From Nitrospinaceae bacterium (GTDB taxonomy: Bacteria; Nitrospinota; Nitrospinia; Nitrospinales; VA-1): a stretch of 29,352 nucleotides of DNA. The stretch is taken from contig JAPYPK010000009.1 of the NCBI GenBank assembly GCA_029937655.1, positions 1 through 29,352 of the forward strand, given 5' to 3'. Made by a program: the position numbers and the translations under genes. Shown here one piece after another: positions 23,537 to 29,352 of the stretch (position 1 is its first letter; each line of letters starts with the position of its first letter). The notes under the pieces are model-generated. The model saw only the letters and a program-made list of their open reading frames with translations. It ran no database searches and was not told where the DNA came from.

Positions 23537-25668
23537 GGATTAAGGAGCCTTGGCGTTTGGTAAATACTTGACAGGCCGTACAACATAATTTTGCTTTCCG
23601 TGCCAAATTGGCCATCGTCTTTAATGTGATGTTTGCGCTGGAATTTGGCTACTGATAATTGGGTGTTGGGGCCATAAGAAGGTGCTTCCCTTCCTTTAAA
23701 GAATCCAAGCAACCGCAGGTTTTTTTGCAACCAGATAGCCTGCTTACCCTCAAAGCCTGTTCCAAAACGTTCTGGTAGACTTTCAAAGTCCTTCCATAGA
23801 ATAATGGCTTTATGTGTCCACATAAGGTCAATTACTTTAAGGGGCATCTCTATCCGATCCACCGAACCAAATATTCCGTCCTCTCCATTTATAGAAACTA
23901 GCGAAAGATATTTTGTTCCTTGAGTGTTAGGAAGGGCAATTTCTAGAATTGCTGGATAATTAAAAACAGCAAGTTTGTCAAAGTTTGCGTTTAAATCATA
24001 TGCTAAAAGTTTCTGTTCCTCGGCAATAGCCTTTAAGAGAGACCCGCCTTTATTTTGATAAGAGGCGATCTCTATATTCCATTTTTTAAGAATCCAGTTG
24101 GTTGCTTCTAATCGGCTTTCATTGAGAGACAAACTTGCAAGGTAGGTTACTAGTTTATCCTGTTGAGAAATAATGAGTGGTTTGGTACTGGGGATGCGAC
24201 GAGCTTTTAACAGTTCAATTGCCGATGATGCGTTTTGAACATTAGCCTTGTTGTTATGTGTTACGGGTTCCAGTTCTTTTAGCGCTGAAGTCTCGGCCTG
24301 GGGTAACTCGATGATAGGTCCCCGAGTCTTTGGTGAAATGTGACCATTAGTGATGATAGGGTTTTCTTTAATTAATAAATTAATATCTTTTTCTTCTCGA
24401 TTTGCTTTGGTGAAATCTGGAAGTATCAAATAATTAGCACCAAATAAAAGGATACTCAGAGCCAGCAACCAAGGGAGAACACTTTTTCCAAAAGTACCAA
24501 TCCAAGTTGGAAGTGGAGTGAGCCCTCCAACGTCTTTCACGGCTGGGCGCACAATTTTTGGGGTGATTTTTTTGGTATTCATTGTGTATGCAATAAGCAG
24601 GGAGCGGTCAGCTAGGACATTGATCATGCGTGGGATACCATGGGAATACTTATAAATTAGCTCGACTGCAGAACGCGCAAATTGGACCCTGCCTTTGCCT
24701 AAGGCTACATTAATCCGGTGTTGGATATACCCTCTGGTTTCATCACGGTTAAGTGGTAAAAGTTCCCAGCTTATGGTGATGCGTTGGCGTAGTTGACGTA
24801 GCCCGCTTTTTTTTAGTAGCTGATCAAGTTCCGGTTGACCGATCAATACAATCTGTATCAATTTTTCTGTGTCTGTTTCTAGGTTTGACAGCAGACGTAA
24901 TTGATCCAATACTTTTACCTGTAAAGCCTGTGCTTCGTCGATTATCACAACTACTCGGTGCCCTTTTTTTCTCTCGCTTAACAGGAAGACATTGAGAGTA
25001 TCCACGAGCTTTTTTTTGCTATCCATTTCATAAGGTAGGCCTAGTTCCGAGTTTATAGTTTGTAAAAGTTCTAGCTCATTAATTGCCGGATTAAATACGT
25101 AGGCGATACTAAAGTCGGTGCGGAGTTCCCGCAGAAAACTTCGGCAGATCATGGTTTTCCCCGTTCCTACTTCCCCTATAATCTTAAGAAACCCATTATT
25201 TTCTTGTAGCCCATATACAAGGTGAGCTAAGACTTCCTTATGCTTAGGGCTTAGGTATAAATATTTTGGATCTGGAGTCAGGTCGAATGGTTTTTCCGAA
25301 AACCCGTAATAGTCTTGGTAAACATTCAGTCGCGTGGATTTTTGATTATGCTGTTTGTTTCTATCTAGTGATAACTTCATTTGGTGTCCAGCTGCCTGAA
25401 CTGAGTTGGGAGTTATCTTGGTCGCTTGAGTGTTAATTGATTGGTCGTAGGCTGAACGTTTTTTGTCGTTGGACAAAGTGTCGTATGCTTCTTGGACCAA
25501 TGCGATGCGTTCCTCAAGAGAAGGTTGCATCTCATAAGAGAAGTTTACGGCTGAAGAATCAAAATGTTTGATCATCCGATCGTAAGCTTCATTAATTTCT
25601 TTTTGAGTGGCGTTATAGCTAACGCCAAGAAGACCGTATATGTTTTGCTGGTAAAGGTTGGTAGTCAT
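23533..25668 (-). CDS. gspA: GspA/ExeA-like AAA+ ATPase with N-terminal J-like domain and peptidoglycan-binding C-terminus
   Basis: With the ATG at 25668 the product has 711 aa. Residues ~8-76 form a DnaJ-like domain (IYGLLGVSYNATQKEINEAY ... QEAYDTLSNDKKRSAYDQ) that lacks an intact H-P-D motif (the region reads KHFDSS). An ExeA-type AAA+ domain follows (~115-375): Walker A GEVGTGKT (165-172), Walker B VVVIIDE (239-245) and the RQRITISWELLPL segment. One membrane helix lies at ~396-416. The periplasmic part ends in a peptidoglycan-binding_1 domain (~635-700, QAIWLQKNLRLLGFF ... VAKFQRKHHIKDDGQFG). GspA/ExeA remodels peptidoglycan for secretin assembly. The TTG at 25713 is an alternative start; neither start has a Shine-Dalgarno sequence. 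It is coupled to gspB. Confidence 0.88.
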   Translation of the reverse strand: MTTNLYQQNIYGLLGVSYNATQKEINEAYDRMIKHFDSSAVNFSYEMQPSLEERIALVQEAYDTLSNDKKRSAYDQSINTQATKITPNSVQAAGHQMKLSLDRNKQHNQKSTRLNVYQDYYGFSEKPFDLTPDPKYLYLSPKHKEVLAHLVYGLQENNGFLKIIGEVGTGKTMICRSFLRELRTDFSIAYVFNPAINELELLQTINSELGLPYEMDSKKKLVDTLNVFLLSERKKGHRVVVIIDEAQALQVKVLDQLRLLSNLETDTEKLIQIVLIGQPELDQLLKKSGLRQLRQRITISWELLPLNRDETRGYIQHRINVALGKGRVQFARSAVELIYKYSHGIPRMINVLADRSLLIAYTMNTKKITPKIVRPAVKDVGGLTPLPTWIGTFGKSVLPWLLALSILLFGANYLILPDFTKANREEKDINLLIKENPIITNGHISPKTRGPIIELPQAETSALKELEPVTHNNKANVQNASSAIELLKARRIPSTKPLIISQQDKLVTYLASLSLNESRLEATNWILKKWNIEIASYQNKGGSLLKAIAEEQKLLAYDLNANFDKLAVFNYPAILEIALPNTQGTKYLSLVSINGEDGIFGSVDRIEMPLKVIDLMWTHKAIILWKDFESLPERFGTGFEGKQAIWLQKNLRLLGFFKGREAPSYGPNTQLSVAKFQRKHHIKDDGQFGTESKIMLYGLSSIYQTPRLLNP

Positions 25669-25985
25669 GGAAGGAGAATCATAGTTTTTTAAATTGGTTA
25701 TCCAAAGAGCCAAAAAAACTTGTCTTGGTGTTTAGGTGGGGCAAGAAAACCAGCCAGTGAATCAGTTGTGTGGGGACTTGGGATGTCTGCCCCTAATGCA
25801 TTAATATACAAAGACTTCCTGTAGATGTAAATAAAAAACGACTGTATGTATAGTCAAATAAAAAAAATCTTTGTTTATAGGCTAGAAAGTAGAGGGAAGC
25901 GTGCTGTACCTTGGTGCAAATTTTTATAAAAATAACTGATTCTATTTAGCCGCTACTTCTACTTGCTTACTTGATGAGGCCAGCC
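25669..25985. other. Divergent intergenic region of 317 bases
   Basis: It separates the divergent gspA-like and amidohydrolase genes. TAATGCATTA (25794-25803) is a perfect 10-base palindrome. An AT-rich stretch at 25845-25880 may hold promoter elements, but no clear -35/-10 pair stands out. No small gene is seen. Confidence 0.4.
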
Positions 25986-27206
25986 ATGAATACTATTACA
26001 ATTCGTTTCCGCGCGTTACTTCCGATGACAAATTCCAAACCCTTGGAAAATGGTCAACTAATTGTTGAGCGCGGACGCATCCGAGAAGTTTTTTCGGATA
26101 CCAGAAGTCCTGTAGAGGGTGAATTGATTGACTTGTCAGACTGTCTTGTTATTCCCGGGTTTGTCAACGCTCATTGCCATCTCAGTCTTTCGGCTCTCAA
26201 ATGGCAAGTACCTCGTCGAAGTGGTTTTACGGAGTGGGTCAAGTCAGTGGTTGAAAAAAATGAGCTGGTAAGTTGGGAAAACCGAGTTCATGCTTTGCAC
26301 GCACAGGCGAAGGTAATGGCGCGCTCGGGAGTGACTGCTCTTGTTGATTATATTCCTCAAGCAAAATTTATTATGGAGTACTCTCGACTTCCTTTCAGGC
26401 AGACCTTGTTGCTTGAGGTGTTAGGTTTTCTTCCGTCGTTGATCGAGCCAATAGTAGAAAATTTAGAGTTAACTCTTAAGCAAAACGTAAACGGGAGTGG
26501 AATGACTAAACTCGGATTGGCTCCGCACGCCCCTTATTCGGTTGCGCCCAAGTTGTTTCGTGAAGTGAAGCGTTTGGCAGATAAATACAAGTGTCCATTG
26601 TCGTGTCATGTGGCAGAGTTTCCCGAAGAGCTACAGTTTCTTCAGGACGGTAGCGGTGATATAAGAGACTTTCTTAAAGAACGAGCAATGTTTGACGATG
26701 ATTGGAACCCGCCAGCTTCAAGCCCCGCCCGGTATTTGGATTCAATGGGTGTGCTTGAATCGCTAGCGGCAATACATTTAAACTTAGCAGATGCTGATAT
26801 CGACCTTTTAAAGTCTAAAAAAGTAAAGGCTGTTTTTTGCCCACAAAGCACGCGCTGGTTTAGGCGTGACAAGTATATGCCAGTCAGAGACCTGCTTGAT
26901 CTTGGAATGGTGGTTGGTTTGGGAACCGACTCGTTGGCGAGCAGCGAATCCTTGAATTTTCTTGATGAAATTCGCGCTGCGGAAGAGATGTTAATTGACG
27001 TATCGAGAGAAGAGATTCTTCGCATGGCTACTCGAGGAGGCGCAGAAACAGTCGGTATGGACTGCGGTGTGATAGAGAAAGGAAGACCGGCAGATTTAAC
27101 AGGGTTCCGGTTACGGGGACAATTCGATGATTGGTATAGTGTTCCTTTTGAGTCTGGGCGAGACAAAGCGGATTTTGTCATGATCGATGGAGAAAAGGTA
27201 TTTTGA
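25986..27206 (+). CDS. Amidohydrolase-family deaminase (cytosine/adenosine/aminofutalosine deaminase group)
   Basis: This is a 406-aa metal-dependent hydrolase of the TIM-barrel amidohydrolase superfamily. The metal ligands are visible: H63-x-H65 (GFVNAHCHLSL), H208 (CHVAEFPEE, with E211 as likely proton shuttle) and D315 (GLGTDSLASS). H181 in APHAPYS and H264 in AAIHLN sit at the usual substrate/metal positions. The deaminase branch is indicated by SxHxAE and GTDSLAS. Candidate substrates include aminodeoxyfutalosine (menaquinone futalosine route), S-adenosylhomocysteine or a nucleobase. No mqn gene is nearby, so this stays open. The start ATG at 25986 has GAGG six bases upstream; an ATG at 25974 does not. 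A terminator candidate follows at 27337. Confidence 0.85.
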   Translation: MNTITIRFRALLPMTNSKPLENGQLIVERGRIREVFSDTRSPVEGELIDLSDCLVIPGFVNAHCHLSLSALKWQVPRRSGFTEWVKSVVEKNELVSWENRVHALHAQAKVMARSGVTALVDYIPQAKFIMEYSRLPFRQTLLLEVLGFLPSLIEPIVENLELTLKQNVNGSGMTKLGLAPHAPYSVAPKLFREVKRLADKYKCPLSCHVAEFPEELQFLQDGSGDIRDFLKERAMFDDDWNPPASSPARYLDSMGVLESLAAIHLNLADADIDLLKSKKVKAVFCPQSTRWFRRDKYMPVRDLLDLGMVVGLGTDSLASSESLNFLDEIRAAEEMLIDVSREEILRMATRGGAETVGMDCGVIEKGRPADLTGFRLRGQFDDWYSVPFESGRDKADFVMIDGEKVF

Positions 27207-27336
27207 AAGCCTTTTACGTGGTCTTCTATTGTTTTTCGGGGCAGAGAATGTTAGTGGTCGGCAGCTTTTTTTTGTAAATTGTATTGAGACGTTGAGCTCC
27301 AATGTTTACGCGCGTCATAATTGCTAGAAAGAGAGA

Positions 27337-27360
27337 AAGCCTTTTGTCTAAAGGTTTTTT
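27337..27360 (+). terminator. Rho-independent terminator candidate after the amidohydrolase gene
   Basis: AAGCCTTT-TGTCT-AAAGGTTT pairs over eight positions (one G-T), and the T run extends to 27360. It lies ~130 bases after the stop and before the lipoprotein gene. Confidence 0.5.
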
Positions 27361-27444
27361 AAATAATAACCGAAAAAAAAATAGCGGTTTTGAAAGGCGA
27401 GGTGTGTCCATGCTCGGTTAGTAAAATTTTTAAGTGAGATTATT

Positions 27445-27849
27445 TTGCGAACAAAAATTAGCATTTTGTTGATTTTTTCGTTAGTTTTTCTTTCGGGTTG
27501 CTGGTTAAAGGGTACCGGAAATTCTGGAATGGCCTTGAAGAGAATCACGCCGAAGATGGAAAAACAGATGGCATACTTGCTTGATAAAGGGTGCGATGAA
27601 GAGTACCAGTATCTTGACCCGGATATGGCAATGCTGTATTCCTTTCTTCCTGGTGGAGGTCAGTTTTATGCAGGGGAACAAAAAAAAGGCATTCTTTACC
27701 TCATATCTTCGCCATTGATTTTTCCCTACCTAGCGTCTTTCAAGGATGCTCAAAATTCAGTTGATTATTACAACTTCAAATATACGATCAAATTTTGCGC
27801 GCAGAAACTTGGTTTTGTTAGACGAGTAAAGCCTAAGGCTCTCGATTAG
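27445..27849 (+). CDS. Small lipoprotein with a TM2-like hydrophobic hairpin
   Basis: This 134-aa protein starts at TTG. It has a lipoprotein signal: basic MRTK, a hydrophobic core, and lipobox L16-S-G-C19, so the mature protein should be lipid-anchored at C19. The +2 residue is not Asp, consistent with outer-membrane sorting under the E. coli rule. The middle segment LPGGGQFYAGEQKKGILYLI resembles the P-G-G-G-Q-F-Y-x-G-x2-x-K-G opening of TM2/DUF5683-type proteins, followed by SPLIFPYLASF. The exact function is unknown. GTGAG a few bases upstream may serve as ribosome site. It stands alone between the amidohydrolase and the tRNA cluster. Confidence 0.75.
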   Translation: MRTKISILLIFSLVFLSGCWLKGTGNSGMALKRITPKMEKQMAYLLDKGCDEEYQYLDPDMAMLYSFLPGGGQFYAGEQKKGILYLISSPLIFPYLASFKDAQNSVDYYNFKYTIKFCAQKLGFVRRVKPKALD

Positions 27850-27896
27850 TTGCCTAAAATTATTGATTAATTGATTGAAAGGTTCAACTAATTACA

Positions 27897-27926
27897 AACT
27901 TGTTAAAAAAAGTTGGTGTTTTTTTT
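27897..27926 (+). terminator. Terminator candidate after the lipoprotein gene
   Basis: AACTT and AAGTT pair around an 8-base loop and are followed by GGTG and eight T's (27919-27926). The stem is short, so this is moderate evidence. Confidence 0.4.
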
Positions 27927-28125
27927 GAATACAGCTTTTCTCGCTTGATTTGACATTCTTTGGAGCCGAATAGAGTCCTTTTTTAAAAAAACTAAAAAAT
28001 TATCTATAAAAATGTCGCGCAAATGATATTCTCCTGATACAATCCCCATATTGTAGTAATTTCCTGCTTTTTTAAAATCAAATCCTGTAGAGTGTTAAAA
28101 CTTTGATAGATGAAGCCTTTTATAG

Positions 28126-28155
28126 TTGACAGGCCGTAGGAAGGGTTTGTACTAT
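28126..28155 (+). promoter_or_regulatory. Sigma-70 promoter of the tRNA-rpmG-secE cluster
   Basis: TTGACA (28126-28131), an exact consensus -35, is followed after 18 bases by TACTAT (28150-28155). Transcription would start about 28162, a few bases before tRNA-Thr (28176). Strength and position fit a stable-RNA promoter. Confidence 0.75.
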
Positions 28156-28175
28156 AGACGTTTTTCATTTACTGG

Positions 28176-28251
28176 GCTGGCGTAGCTCAGTTGGTAGAGC
28201 AGCTGATTTGTAATCAGCAGGTCGGGGGTTCGAGTCCCTTTGCCAGCTCCA
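28176..28251 (+). tRNA. tRNA-Thr (anticodon TGT)
   Basis: The acceptor arms GCTGGCG and TGCCAGC pair, with discriminator T and encoded CCA (28249-28251). The anticodon loop TTTGTAA gives TGT, reading ACA. The T-arm GGTTCGAGTCCC-type sequence is intact. It is the first gene of the cluster. Confidence 0.97.
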
Positions 28252-28370
28252 CCTAAACTGGCATGTTTAGAAGGAGATCCTTGGGGTGTTAGGCCTCTTG
28301 TGGATGACTGTTCTTCGGGTATTGCCGTCTGGTGGCGGGGGAGTTTTTTTAACCATCCTCCATTTTGTTT

Positions 28371-28452
28371 GGGGAGGTTCCCGAGTGGTCAAAGGGAACA
28401 GACTGTAAATCTGTCGGCTCAGCCTTCGAAGGTTCGAATCCTTCCCTCCCCA
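28371..28452 (+). tRNA. tRNA-Tyr (anticodon GTA)
   Basis: GGGGAGG pairs with CCTCCCC; the discriminator is A. The anticodon loop CTGTAAA gives GTA. A long variable arm, as expected for bacterial tRNA-Tyr, is present. CCA is not encoded (T's follow), unlike the tRNA genes on either side. Confidence 0.96.
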
Positions 28453-28467
28453 TTTTTTTAGGGCAGT

Positions 28468-28544
28468 GCGGGAATAGCTCAGTTGGCTAGAGCGTCAGCC
28501 TTCCAAGCTGAGGGTCGCGGGTTCGAGTCCCGTTTCCCGCTCCA
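28468..28544 (+). tRNA. tRNA-Gly (anticodon TCC)
   Basis: GCGGGAA pairs with TTCCCGC; discriminator T; CCA encoded (28542-28544). The anticodon loop CTTCCAA gives TCC, reading GGA/GGG. Confidence 0.97.
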
Positions 28545-28590
28545 CCCTGATTGGTGTTGAGGGTGGTTGGATTTCCGGTTTGGATCAGAT

Positions 28591-28662
<72 letters not shown>

Positions 28663-28756
28663 TGTTTTAACGTGCTTGGTTGTGGTTTGTTGGTTTGCTT
28701 TATGGTTAAAGTGGGCTTCTTGTTGGGTTTGAAATAATAATTTAGGTTTTAGAGTT

Positions 28757-28906
28757 ATGCGAGATATTATTAGTTTGGCTTGTACTGAGTGTAAGCGTAG
28801 AAACTATTCGACAACCAAGAATAAAAAGCTGACGACTCAGCGTTTGGAGTTTAAGAAGTATTGTAGGTTTTGTCGAAAGCACATCCTTCATAAGGAAACT
28901 AAGTAG
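28757..28906 (+). CDS. rpmG: Large ribosomal subunit protein bL33
   Basis: This 49-residue protein has the bL33 pattern: a first strand RDIISLACTECKRRNYSTTKN, then LEFKKYCRFCRKHILHKETK. The two zinc pairs C9-x2-C12 and C36-x2-C39 are intact, so this is the zinc-binding (C+) form. The order rpmG, tRNA-Trp, secE, nusG is conserved in many bacteria. A weak GAG precedes the ATG. Confidence 0.96.
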   Translation: MRDIISLACTECKRRNYSTTKNKKLTTQRLEFKKYCRFCRKHILHKETK

Positions 28907-29003
28907 GCTGGTAGTCGGCTGTTTATTGCCATGTGATTTGCGGAGAGGGCTAAGTGTTTAAGTTGATTGTTGGTCGGATTTCCCTTCATTTTGGAATGCG
29001 AAT

Positions 29004-29078
29004 AGGCCAGTAGCTCTAATGGCTAGAGCGTCGGACTCCAAATCCGGTGGTTGGGGGTTCGAGTCCCTCCTGGCCTGT
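29004..29078 (+). tRNA. tRNA-Trp (anticodon CCA)
   Basis: AGGCCAG pairs with CTGGCCT; discriminator G, the tRNA-Trp identity base; CCA tail not encoded. The anticodon loop CTCCAAA gives CCA. It lies 34 bases before secE. Confidence 0.97.
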
Positions 29079-29112
29079 GTTGAATTTTTGAATGGGTTTA
29101 AGTGGTTTTTAA

Positions 29113-29301
29113 ATGGTGAGTAAGGCGATTCAGTTTTTGTCAGAAGTTAAGGGTGAGGTTAAGAAGGTTACCTGGCCTTCTAAGAAAGAAGCCGTGGGCG
29201 GAACAGCTGTGGTTTTGGTGGTAGTGTTTCTTATGGCTCTGTTCTTGGGGTTGGTTGATCTGCTTTTATCTAAAATTATTGAGGCGCTTTTGAATGTCTG
29301 A
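29113..29301 (+). CDS. secE: Preprotein translocase subunit SecE
   Basis: SecE is the small clamp subunit of the SecYEG channel. The 62-aa single-helix form is seen: an amphipathic N-terminal helix (SKAIQFLSEVKGEVKKVTWPSK, with the conserved K-V-T-W-P-S) followed by one membrane helix (~29-55). The long three-helix version of E. coli is not used. The nusG start lies inside its last codons (8-base overlap). Confidence 0.96.
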   Translation: MVSKAIQFLSEVKGEVKKVTWPSKKEAVGGTAVVLVVVFLMALFLGLVDLLLSKIIEALLNV

Positions 29302-29352
29302 GGTTGATGTGAATAAGGAAGTGCCTGAGGTTGATGTGAATAAGGAAGTGCC
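29294..29352 (+). CDS. nusG: Transcription factor NusG, N-terminal part only (runs off window)
   Basis: An ATG at 29294 overlaps the secE stop by eight bases and has GAGG nine bases upstream (29281-29284). The visible product starts MSEVDVNKEVPEVDVNKEV: an acidic repeat extension before any NusG (NGN) domain, which would follow outside the window. Identity rests on the invariant secE-nusG order, not on visible domain sequence. Confidence 0.75.
   Translation, partial: MSEVDVNKEVPEVDVNKEV
29300..29352 (+). repeat. 27-base direct repeat at the start of nusG
   Basis: Bases 29300-29326 are repeated without change from 29327 to the window end (26 bases seen), encoding EVDVNKEVP units. More copies may follow beyond the window. 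Confidence 0.9.

Larger units (their letters stand above)
27850..28175. other. Intergenic region of 326 bases before the tRNA cluster
   Basis: It holds a terminator candidate for the lipoprotein gene (27897-27926) and the tRNA promoter (28126-28155). The AT-rich stretch between them, with A and T runs near 27980-28020 and 28070-28080, may act as an UP-like upstream region. No gene is seen. Confidence 0.5.

Noticed and set aside
26642..27181. 179-codon open frame on the minus strand
   Set aside because: It lies wholly inside the amidohydrolase gene on the other strand; the product is low in structure and has no motif, so it is a shadow.
28240..28461. 73-codon open frame
   Set aside because: It runs through tRNA-Thr's 3' end and all of tRNA-Tyr; the tRNA structures explain the sequence.

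Overview
The window reads as a chromosomal segment of a Gram-negative, AT-rich bacterium. It carries outer-membrane-type genes (LapB-like regulator, lipoprotein, GspA/GspB), a two-subunit GlyQ/GlyS glycyl-tRNA synthetase and the classic tRNA-rpmG-tRNA-Trp-secE-nusG cluster. There is no phage, IS or CRISPR material, and coding density is high. A Nitrospinota-like or deltaproteobacterial-type lineage would fit the gene mix, but this is a guess: nothing here fixes the taxon.

Layout. 1-2101 (+): end of rsfS, a DksA/TraR zinc-finger protein, and a LapA-LapB-like fusion. 2200-5564 (-): aroB, a WalJ/YycJ-type metallo-beta-lactamase-fold protein that seems to start at a rare ATT codon, and an ADP-ribosylglycohydrolase-fold protein with damaged metal motifs. 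5861-7195 (+): miaB, with a promoter placed for a leaderless transcript. 7273-8721 (-): a 482-aa protein I do not recognise. 9071-9322 (+): a small unknown protein behind a TATAAT overlapped by a palindrome. 9382-10635 (-): a ketoacyl-ACP synthase, divergent from nagZ and a membrane glycosyltransferase (10840-13617, +). A 520-base gap follows, then an MsbA-like ABC exporter (-) and an orphan FlaG-domain protein (+). 16794-18803 (-) is a three-gene unit: NAD-dependent epimerase, then alpha and beta subunits of a split sulfopyruvate/phosphonopyruvate-type decarboxylase. 19050-22176 (-): glyQ-glyS with a 10-bp hairpin between them. 22369-22740 (+): unknown. 22805-25668 (-): a GspA/ExeA AAA+ ATPase with an extra N-terminal J-like domain, translationally coupled to GspB. 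25986-27206 (+): an amidohydrolase of the cytosine/adenosine/aminofutalosine deaminase group. 27445-27849 (+): a small lipoprotein.

The right end (28126-29352, +) is the translation/secretion cluster: a strong sigma-70 promoter, tRNA-Thr(TGT), tRNA-Tyr(GTA), tRNA-Gly(TCC), tRNA-Thr(GGT), rpmG, tRNA-Trp(CCA), secE and the start of nusG. The tuf gene that often stands between tRNA-Thr(GGT) and this end is absent.

Themes. Translation (rsfS, DksA-like, miaB, glyQS, tRNAs, rpmG, secE, nusG) and cell-envelope work (LapAB-like, nagZ, glycosyltransferase, ABC exporter, GspAB, lipoprotein) dominate. Many starts lack a visible Shine-Dalgarno sequence, while others have a clear GGAG or GAGG, so initiation appears mixed. 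No clearly new defence or mobile system is visible. The most unusual items are the J-like/GspA fusion, the LapA-LapB fusion, the degenerate ADP-ribosylglycohydrolase and the orphan split TPP decarboxylase.
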